A stretch of DNA of 64,000 bases from Pseudisothecium myosuroides (lineage: Eukaryota > Streptophyta > Bryopsida > Hypnales > Lembophyllaceae), in the NCBI GenBank assembly GCA_951799445.1, contig OX637288.1, positions 250,501 to 314,500 of the forward strand, in the 5' to 3' direction. The notes beneath the pieces are model-generated. The model made no database searches, was not told the origin of the DNA, and saw only the letters and a program-made list of their open reading frames with translations. Shown in pieces: positions 55,213-64,000 of the stretch. Within the stretch, counting starts at the first letter, position 1. Each line of letters begins with the position of its first letter. The position numbers and the translations under genes are program-made.

Positions 55213-55999
55213 TAATGCTTAGTGTCGACTGTCGGTGCACTTGCCTTACCTCAAGGGTTGCACCGGTCGTTGTCCATGCCCGGCGGATCAGGTTTTCATT
55301 CCCGGATCGAGCTACGTTATAATACTATCCCACAGTCACCCATGCTGGCCAGCAGGGATAAACCAACCCTGCCAAACTGACGACGTAAGTAAAGTTAACT
55401 GGAGAGTACCCATGTGATCAACTGATGCGAAAATCGGGAGTAATCAGAAGGATGGAAGTCAGTGATCGAGTCACTGAGTGGGTAAGGAAAAGGACGCGAG
55501 GCATGGCAATTGGCTTGGGACTCAAGATGGGTGACGACTGTCATGACATCGATCTTCAGATGTGATCGGGAACGAGCGGAAGGACGTGGATGATCGAGCT
55601 ACTGTAGCATCATTTCTGACCACGGGTGCAATGAATTGAAGGGATTGAAAGAGATGCTTACCGAGGAAACCGAGTAAGTTATGTCACTCGGTACGTCGAT
55701 CACTGGCAATAATGCAGAGAGAGTCGTACTGCACTACCTTACCTTCCTGCCACGGGATTGCAACGAAATGATAAAACTGTGACTGGCAGGTTTGCAGAGA
55801 AGACACAGACAGACTACGTACTACGCGCGGGCCAGGCTCGGGACGGTGGCCGGGTTGCGGTTGGGACTGACTGGGGGAGCAGGCCGGGTCCATTCATGCA
55901 GACTGCAGGAAATTAAGCTAAGTTGGATCAGATTGCAGATAGAAATGGTAAGTGAAGGTGGACCCACCCGCGGGCCTGTGGGCAGAGCGAGCAGAGGGT
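55213..55999. other. Upstream region of the catalase gene
   Basis: GC content rises here relative to the AT-rich DNA before it. No coding exon recognised; short frames lack any recognisable domain. Likely holds promoter elements of the catalase gene. Confidence 0.5.
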
Positions 56000-56004
56000 A
56001 AAGC

Positions 56005-56010
56005 TATATA
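56005..56010 (+). promoter_or_regulatory. TATA box of the catalase gene
   Basis: Sequence 'agctatatagactggg' stands about 100 bp upstream of the catalase ATG, in a GC-richer setting. Distance allows a 5' UTR of about 65-75 nt. Confidence 0.6.
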
Positions 56011-56105
56011 GACTGGGCTTGTGCCGGCCATGAATGAGAAGGCACAGCAAGGACCACGCAGGACACACGCTAGGCTCGCATCTCTTTCACTCCCACGCTT
56101 CCACC

Positions 56106-59100
56106 ATGGATCCCTACAGGGTGAGCTCCCCAACTGGAGGTCGCCGCCTTCGTCTCTCTCGCTGCATTTTCTTGCTTCCCACCATCGTTGTGTGTTGAAA
56201 GCACTGCTTGAACTTACTGCAGGATTGGAAGAGTTAGCACCGATCGACTGCGCTCCGATCTCTTGCATTCGGGTGTCTACCTGATTATTCACTTACGCAG
56301 AGTAGTGGCGGGATCATGTCGATCTCAGTGGCATAATAATTAATTAGCTTTTCGTTTTCGGACACTGCACGCACATAGTCAAGTTTTGCTACCCAAGTCT
56401 TGCAATGAGCTGACTGACGTCTAATCGGATCAATGTAGAGGACCCAAATTCATAATCTGCAGAGCTGCTGGAGGAGCATGAGCAACATGGGTGCATGTCT
56501 GTATTATTTTGTTTCAGCTTAATTTCATAATTTCGGATTTCTTTATTCAAGTATGAGCGGGATTTTTAGACCACGTTCTCGTCCATGTCATATTGTTAAG
56601 GTGCTGCTGCTTCTACCCTCTGAATGTTGAAATGACCAGGATGATCATTTTCTGCAGTACCGTCCGTCGAGTGCGTTCAACACGCCCTATATGACCAACA
56701 ATCAAGGCGGGCCGGTTTACAACAACTCTTCGTCTATGACCATTGGCAGCCGAGGTACGCCATGACCGCCCAGTTGAGAACCGTTTACGACTTCTAATCT
56801 GACTAATTAACATTGATGTTCGTTCAAGAACTCAGTGATGATTGTCTTCTGAACAAACCATGCACCAAGTGGTAGTCTTCTGAGCTCAATACAGTTTCAG
56901 TTAATCAATGTTGTGAAGATTGAGTTAGGCGGATTAATTAGTTTCGACATGCTGCAAGCGGCAAGCTTGATCGGAGAAAATCAAAAGCATTGATAGTATC
57001 ATGTATGTTCATTGTTGGCCATGGATAGTGCAAGGAACACTTGAACTAATTTCATGATGCAGGGCCAGCTGTTTGGCTTGTTGCCACCCCAAGCTTCAAT
57101 CCACTTCCACATCGGCGCACATTCTAACAGTAGTATCGCTATCTGGTTGCATGTATATGCCTGCAAAGCTTGCAAAAGATATCGCGGTCTCTGATCCCTC
57201 TTCTGACTTGATGATGCAGGACCTGTGCTCCTGGAAGACTACCACTTGGTGGAGAAGATCGCCAACTTCCACAGAGAACGTACTCCGGAGCGCATCGTGC
57301 ACGCTCGCGGAGCAGGAGCCAAGGGCTACTTCGAGGTCACCCATGACATCACCCACCTCACATGCGCCGACTTTCTTCGGGGCGTCGGTGTCCAGGTACA
57401 GGGTCAATATTCTTGGAGGCCAAGTAAATAGTTTATAATTGTGCTTCGGTCCCAAACATCGGTGGTGTGAATATTATATATACAGTTCCTTCACATTTAT
57501 TTACCTTCCCATGCTAGAACCAACTGTAACACTCCAGGTTGAAGCTCCCTGTTTGATCTCCACGTGGGTGAGGTGCTTGCAGACGCCTCTCATTGCGCGG
57601 TTCTCCACCGTCATTCACGAGAAGGGCAGCCCCGAGACGTTGCCAGACCCTCGAGGATTTGCCGTTAAATTCTACACCCGCGAAGGTAACTTTGATATGG
57701 TGGGCAACAACATGCCCGTTTTCTTCGTGCGCGACGCGATGCAGGTACAGCTCTGCAACCCGTAGGCATATTTCGGGAAAAACTAAAATGTCTGGTCTGG
57801 TCTGCATGAGATTAGTTGTTTGATATATATTTGCCGCTCGTCTCGGCCGGCCTGCTTGGGAAGAATTTGAAACCGAATTACAATACATTGTCTCCTCTGA
57901 TTAATGGTTTTCGGTGCATGCGACGGATCGGAGCATGCAGTTTCCGGATGTGATTCACGCCATGAAACCAAACCCCAAGTCCAATGTGCAAGAATGGTGG
58001 CGCATCATGGACTACTTGTCGTACATCCCCGAGAGCACCCACATGTTCTTCTATTGGTTGGACGACTGGGGAGTCCCCTCCGACTACCGCCATATGGACG
58101 GATACGCCGTGCATACCTTCAAGGTACTAATTTAATTAATTACCGTGCTAGCGTCTTGCCAGATCTACTGTAAGTTATTTATTTATTCATCCCTGGGTGC
58201 ATATCTTTAATCCGACCGATGTCTCTGTACTAGCTATCGGGTATATCCCATGGTTTTACTTCCAAGCATTCTGTGAATGTATACTCCGCCGCTGTTGTGA
58301 ATGACTGAATGTAAATATTAATCCATCTCCATATGCTTCATGCTGCCGGCCACGCCAGTTGATCAACAAGGCGGGCAAGGAGACGCTCATCAAATGGCAC
58401 TGGAGGCCGACTTGCGGATTGAAATTCCTGCAGGAAGAGGAGGCTGCCAAAGTGGTGGCCCAGAACCATAGCCATGCCACGAAGGACCTGTACGACTCCA
58501 TAGCTTCCGGCAGCTTTCCCGAATGGAGGCTGTATATCCAGACCATGAACCCGAATGATGAAGACAAATACGACTTCGATCCCATGGACACCACCAAGAT
58601 CTGGCCAGAGGATTTGTTCCCGTTGCAGGTATTATTTGATCACTGCCGGGTGAAAGATGTATATCCATTTATTACTTCATGTGTATGTCCAGACATGAAG
58701 CATTTGATACATGGTTTGATATTTATATTTATCAAACAGAGCAAGTGCTCCAGGCAGAATCTGAGTCGCCGTGCCAAATAACATACATTGAGTTTCATGG
58801 AATGCAGCCTGTGGGACGAATGGTATTGAACAAGAATTTGGACAACTTCTTTAACGAGAACGAGCAACTTGCGTTCTCTCCTGGAATTGTACCCCCCGGA
58901 GTCACCTACAGCAATGACAAGATGCTGCAATGCCGTATTTTCGCATACGGTGATACCCAACGCCATCGCCTCGGTCCCAACTACCTGCTCTTGCCAGCAA
59001 ATGCTCCCAAGTGCGCGCATCACAACAACCACCACGACGGCTTCATGAATTTCACTCACCGTGACGAAGAGGTGATCTGCGTGCATTCTTCTAATTCAGT

Positions 59101-60967
59101 TCAAGCCTCCCGGCCTCACTGTCTATGTACTCCAGCACGACTAATTTCGATCTTTGTAATCATCTGTGACATCTCCAAAATAACGAAATTAATTTACTGA
59201 TCGTGTACACCTACTGGCAGGTCAATTACTGGCCATCACGCTTCGACTCCCTTCGTCTGGCAGAGCGCTTCCCAATCTCCAAGGCACACGTCAGTGGCAT
59301 CCGAGAGAAGGTGATTTATTTGCTATTTTTTCATTTTCCAGATCCCCCATGATCCATCTAGCTCGTTCCTGACCATAGCCAATTCAAGCCCTTCACCATT
59401 TCGTCCATGACCATCTGTAGCTCCATCGTCAACATCTCAGAAATTTAGTACGCCGATCTAGCCTAGGGATCTTGAAATGACTCTCAGAGTCTCAGATTGA
59501 TCTCCAGATTGAGTATTCAGTTGATCATATCCAACATTCATTCCAACCGCCGTCGAGTTCCATAGCAGACCACGGTTCACGTCGTGCATATATAATCTGT
59601 GGAACCCTAAGCCCTTTGCCATAGCATTATTTCCCATCTTAGGCCTGGCCTGCGAGAAATCGAACTTGAGGTTATCATTCTTCATGATGATCGAACCGAT
59701 GAAGGTCACCGGGGCCTGCGCACTCGGCTGGTTACTGTGATCCTGAAGTCAAGCATTAATTTGTCTTGGATTCTTCTAAATGAAGAGTCACCGGCACTAT
59801 GGTGAACAGCCGGGGCGCAGTCCTTGTCGACCTACATTTGTTCATCAAAACATTCAGGCCACAACGAAATGAAACCTAACACCAGGTAAGTCAGGTAAGT
59901 CTCGACGCTCCAGTTTTTCCTGACAGGGAGATGTGTACAGTCTTCTCAATCCTTTCTTTATGAATGGCAATGCTCCAAATGCGGTGAATCAACCTTGCAT
60001 ATAAGATATTAAATCATTTCCTACCAGATTCAAGAACCCACAATGGGTTTGTGACATTTAATTAATTTAAACGTGATAACCGGTGTGTGTACAGACTGTG
60101 ATTCCAAAGGAGAACAACTTCATCCAGCCCGGCGAACGCTACCGCTCTTGGGACCATGACAGGTAAGCCGCGCGCTCACGCCACTGCACCATGTGACCAT
60201 GTCGACCGAACTGAGCTAGCTTGTTTGGCCGGGCACGTCGTGGATAACTTGTCTTTTTGCGCTTGAAATTCAATGCCTGCATCATTCTTCCGTCGACGGA
60301 CTCGCTCAAGTTCAATTTTGTACGATTATTTGCATGCAACAGGCAGGAGAGATTCATCGGCAGAATGGTCAAGGCGCTAGGTGATCCACGGCTAACGCAC
60401 GAAATCCGCAGCATTTGGCTCTCCTATATGTCTCAGGTATAGTACCTCATCACTGTCGTTCAGAAAGCCCATTCTGTAATGATTGCCCAAGAATAGGTTC
60501 AACCTAAATTTAATTTGCCGAATCAAGATCCTCTTCAATTCAATGTATTCTTTCAAATGATCTAGTCCACCAGATTGCTCATCTCTGTAGAAGGATATAT
60601 GTAATGACCGAAGCAACTACAGTATATATTATCTCACAGACGGTCATGTCTATCAAATTTTACTACCGTACCTGGCTAATATCAGGGTCGGCATTCATTA
60701 TTGAATATTTATTTAATCTGCCCCCGAAAACTAGGAATATTCTGCCAATGTTCTGAAATATTCCTTTTTTTCCCATACAAAACAACTCTGTTTTTTCGGA
60801 AAATAAATTCTAAAACATTCGATCAGCATCCATTTTCAGAATGATTTTTTGCCGACCCGGGTACGTTAGTCTTACGCCTTGAATTTCTTTTCTGCTGCCA
60901 CTTGCAGTGTGACAAGACACTTGGACAGAAGCTGGCATCGCGCATCAGCACAAGAGCAAACATTTAG
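56106..60967 (+). CDS. CAT: Catalase, 11 exons, 492 residues
   Basis: Exons: 56106-56120, 56658-56754, 57220-57395, 57583-57744, 57941-58123, 58359-58628, 58808-59071, 59221-59310, 60095-60162, 60343-60436, 60908-60967. All introns are GT-AG and the frame totals 493 codons with the stop, the usual plant catalase length. Decomposes hydrogen peroxide to water and oxygen in peroxisomes as a haem tetramer. Visible residues: distal His65 (RIVHARG), Asn138 (VGNN) and the haem-ligand Tyr348 in [14 protein letters not shown]. The start [13 protein letters not shown] matches the plant family. C-terminus [15 protein letters not shown] keeps the internal QKL peroxisome signal. Less usual residues lie in exon 5, where [20 protein letters not shown] replaces the flowering-plant TFLFDDIG-type stretch. 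No break is seen, so it is probably functional. Confidence 0.97.
59458..59744 (-). pseudogene. Antisense exon-like ORF in catalase intron 8
   Basis: On the minus strand, after an acceptor-like 'cttgacttcag' (ending about 59745), a frame of about 95 codons runs to a stop at 59458. It contains [34 protein letters not shown] and a [11 protein letters not shown] segment. It reads like the last exon of a real gene rather than random sequence, but I cannot name the family. An upstream partner exon near 59785-59825 ([11 protein letters not shown]) is possible; the phases do not join cleanly. Confidence 0.3.
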
Positions 60968-62294
60968 CCATACACCGACTGATGGGCAGCACTGCACTGC
61001 GATGGTAGTCTGTTGTGCAGTTGGTTGAGGATGAGCCGTCTTCAGATCTAACTTCAAGGCAGACCGCGTGTTTTTGAAGCGCTAGCTACTCTCAGGCTAG
61101 GCGTATTAACTCGTAACCCCATCCACTTCCATAATGTTCAGCGCATTGTGGTGAGCACGGACAGTGTTTTGCAAGGAGAATATGACGGATTGGTACCGAT
61201 ATATATATATGCACAATCTTTATCGAATTGAAAGTTCAGTTTGCGTTACTTAGAGGCAAGCGGCCCTTGATCGACTTGAAGCTAGCTAGCACGCCATGGT
61301 TGATGTACTGTATCTTGAGTACAACAGTACGTAGGTCTGTGCTGTCAGCGATCGAATAATATAGTACACCGCAGCATGTACGTAATTTGGAAGCTTTTCA
61401 GTAACTTACATGCAGTCTGTTTCATCCTGAAAGCTGGCCCAGTCACAACTCGCATGATTCGTATGCATATTGGGTGATTTTCACCGATCATGTACTCAAA
61501 CTGACAGTAATATTCTAACGATCATAGATGAACTTCATTTGACTGACAACAGTATTCTAAGTAATTTTCATAAACTGATTCATTTGATCCTGACATACTT
61601 CTATTGGTGGTGACTCGATCATAATATATATTTTAAAAACTACATATATAGAGGTAATTATATTATAGATATGTAGATCCTAAGTCTTACACGGAGTACT
61701 TAGAAATATGGAATGAACCAGAGAATATACAAATGGAACTCTTACTATGTGCTTCTCATATGAAATATATAGAACTCCAATTTTGTTAAATTGGTAAAAT
61801 TTAATTACTTTGGTGCGGTTGAGGCCACAACCAAATCTATATCTATCCTAGTTTGTGGCTTGAAATTAGACTTTTGTAAAGATAAATGACATAATTTCTA
61901 GCTTGTGGAATACCGCCAATTTAATGAAATTGACATTATAGGTATAGAGACCTTGGGGAGGCTACTTTCCTACATATTATCAGCAAAAGAATATCATATT
62001 TCATTAGATGATCATGTATTGACAATGTATGTTGCTTGCAAAACAAAAGACCACCCCGATTTGTCTTATAATACAATATCACTCTTAAATCTATTCAAAA
62101 TTATATAAGATTGATACAACTCTCTGACTTCTTGATTTTTGTTTCCTAAGCATGATTTTCTAAGGTTTCTATCATTTTTGTTTTCTAGGTTGTTTTTGAA
62201 TTAATTTATTTTGATGGTCCAATGTTTAAGTTTGAGTTTTTTTTATATATCTATTCAAAGTGCTTTTGGATGTGTTTTTAATAATAGTGATTTC
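60968..62294. other. Catalase 3' region and AT-rich intergenic DNA
   Basis: The first few hundred bases should include the catalase 3' UTR; no canonical AATAAA is obvious, and 'aataat' at 61356 is the nearest. At 61904-61936 'tggaataccgccaatttaatgaaattg' resembles the end of the 62295 MITE and is probably a relic. Nothing else recognised. Confidence 0.5.
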
Positions 62295-62489
62295 ATGGGC
62301 AATTTTGTTAAAATGGCGATATTTTTTTTAAATGGCATGAAAACAGTTCAGAACGGCCGTTTTGAAAACTATGTCTGTCCTAGATTGTTTAGAACGACTG
62401 TTCTAAAATCTATACCAGTCCTAGATGGTGAAAATGGCACACCATCAAAGTAGCACTTGGAATACCGCCATTTTAACAAAATTGCCCAT
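62295..62489. mobile_element. 195-bp MITE, GGGCAATTTTG ends, complete copy
   Basis: The first 29 bp (ATGGGCAATTTTGTTAAAAT...GATATT) is the inverse of the last 29 bp with one mismatch. The interior carries two inverted 'tgttctaaaa/gttttgaa' and 'tcctaga' motifs. Flanks GATTTCAT and ATTTTCAT (taking GGGC as the terminus) could be a decayed 8-bp duplication. An inverted relative occupies 50679-50861. Confidence 0.8.
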
Positions 62490-63138
62490 TTTCATGTTAT
62501 AAATATATATCAATCAAAAGTTAAAAATAAATTTGAATGGCCAATATATCGGTTGGATTGAGGATGCTTTGAGATGTTGTATAGAGGGGCAAAAAGTCCA
62601 AAAGTGATCATTGAAACTATAGAAGGCATATAATTTATTAATTTTTAATAACACAAAATTTGTTAAAATTTAGAACTTCTTACAAGTTGGATATATGTTA
62701 TATATCTTTTATTGCATCAAATGGTACAAAGATTCAGTGTTGCATTCCAAACTTGAATAACAGATCTCCAAATATCACAATATGCACCAATACTACGCTG
62801 ATATATAGTACACTAAAAATATCAATATATGATAATATGGATGTTTGCATGCTAGGATACACAAGATTTCTTTGTTCTGATACACTAAAATGCAATGTTT
62901 TGAGAAACTTGAAACGTGGCCATGATAAAATGCACATTGAACCTCGCATTGAACCCCTAGAACAAATGCATGGCTTGAGGACGTTGATTCTCCCTATTGG
63001 GGTGATCACATGGCAACCAGTGATTTCAATAAAATAATATATTGGACAATGGACGATTCTCATCCAGTTCTCTCCATGCATGCAATCTCATTAATGAAAA
63101 ATCAACTTGGCGAAGTTATGTTCTAGGGATGCAGTTCA

Positions 63139-63353
63139 GATCGGGGTGGATTGACCCCTCGCTCGGCCTTACCAAGGGTGCATGTAAAAAAAAAGCCCCC
63201 TATTTGGGGCCGATCCAAGAAATATAATTGATCTACTTAAACTAATTAGAGGTCTCTGATCCCAAATATGAATTCAAAATTTGCAAAAAAAAATTTGTGC
63301 GGAAAACAGGGTCGGACCGTAGGGCCGAGCGAGGGGGTCAGTTCACCCCGGCC
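63139..63353. mobile_element. 215-bp MITE with 8-bp TSD
   Basis: The termini GATCGGGGTGGATTGACCCC and the inverse of GGGGTCAGTTCACCCCGGCC pair for about 20 bp with few mismatches. They continue inward with TCGCTCGGCC on both sides. The 8-bp duplication GCAGTTCA lies at 63131-63138 and 63354-63361. Eight bases fit hAT or related superfamilies; no transposase. Confidence 0.75.
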
Positions 63354-63361
63354 GCAGTTCA

Positions 63362-64000
63362 CCTTCACCAGTTATGGAAGGTGATTTCAATGGCATTGCT
63401 AGATTTGTACAGATGGGTACAATAATCTTACACATTGACTATTTCTACCATTTAAAGATTTTTGTATAGTATAGAAAAGAATTGGAATTTTTCATCTTGC
63501 ATAATGAACATTCAATCTTCATGCAATTCCAATCAAATATACCATTTTTCAGTTTCTTGAAAAGAGTAAAATTTCATTTTTGGTGAATTTTTAAAGTCAA
63601 TTTCATGATTTCACATAATAATTTATTGAAAACAATTGATGATGAATTATTTTAATTTTATTGCATAGATATATAGGGAACATCCAAATTCACATCTTCC
63701 CTTTAACAAGCATCTTCAAAAAAGTTTCACAATTCCTTCTATAGAGATTTCAATAGGGACGGTTCTTAATGCTCGAACTGTTTTCGAGCCTCCTCCTATA
63801 TCATATGATCAAATTTTGTAATCTGATAGATATCTCTATATTAGTTAACTAGATTTTGGCAAAGTAATTGTATCGTCATACTCAAATGTACAAAATTATT
63901 TACTATGTAAGGGCAAATAGAAAACTCTAATTACAATAAAAAAATATCTTTTTTTACAAAATTTGGGCATTGTCATCCAAACATTGAAATCTTTGTAGAA
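63362..64000. other. AT-rich intergenic DNA
   Basis: No gene, repeat unit or TIR recognised up to the window end. Confidence 0.6.

Noticed and set aside
57054..57160. Alternative catalase exon after a second 'gatgcag' acceptor
   Set aside because: The translation has no catalase similarity and would break the family sequence that exon 3 at 57220 restores.
61905..62108. 67-codon ORF after catalase
   Set aside because: No ATG start, and the beginning overlaps a MITE-terminus relic.
62660..63037. 125-codon ORF
   Set aside because: Begins with TTG, has no recognisable domain, and lies in AT-rich DNA; possible by chance.

Overview
This is nuclear DNA of a land plant or close streptophyte relative. 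It carries a complete, spliced, peroxisomal-type plant catalase gene (56106-60967, 11 exons, 492 codons), beside a large block of nested LTR retrotransposons of the plant Ty3/Gypsy kind (tRNA-Asp-type primer site, no chromodomain seen). The catalase differs in places from the flowering-plant forms I know, and the repeat load is heavy, which would fit a non-seed plant. I cannot name the species.

Region 1 (1-38858) is almost entirely nested transposons. I recognise three LTR families, called A, B and C here. Family A is a 16.3-kb element on the minus strand (19721-36039) with 3485-bp LTRs, primer site, gag, protease, RT/RNase H and integrase. A solo LTR of family C (24654-28119, TSD CAGGT) splits its RNase H from its integrase. 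Family B is a very long LTR (1022-8091, about 7.07 kb, TG...CA) with partial copies at 10696-14217, 15879-19720 and 36591-38858. LTRs of all three families carry, on the sense strand, one related non-gag/pol open reading frame of 540-630 codons. It is intact in both A copies and broken only by in-frame amber codons in B and C. The left and right B copies, each joined to the same piece of a DNA transposon, form a near-perfect inverted repeat (4251-9608 and 14362-19719) with no indel seen over at least 4.9 kb. The inner tips of the repeat are about 10% diverged transposon ends.

Region 2 (38859-56000) is a GC-richer fragment of unknown origin (38859-40130) followed by AT-rich intergenic DNA. It is full of small non-autonomous DNA elements: a piggyBac-like family at TTAA sites, GGGCAATTTTG-ended MITEs, a 1.1-kb foldback with a 9-bp TSD, a CACTA MITE inside another foldback, and others. 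Several are nested, so their order of insertion can be read.

Region 3 (56000-61000) is the catalase gene with a TATA box at about 56005. Its intron 8 holds an antisense exon-like ORF. Region 4 (61000-64000) is AT-rich intergenic DNA with two more MITEs.

The most unusual content is the LTR-resident ORF family, the young palindrome, a UGA-CGG codon context exactly at the gag/protease boundary, a conserved GC-rich hairpin in family B LTRs, and the piggyBac-like TTAA family in a plant.
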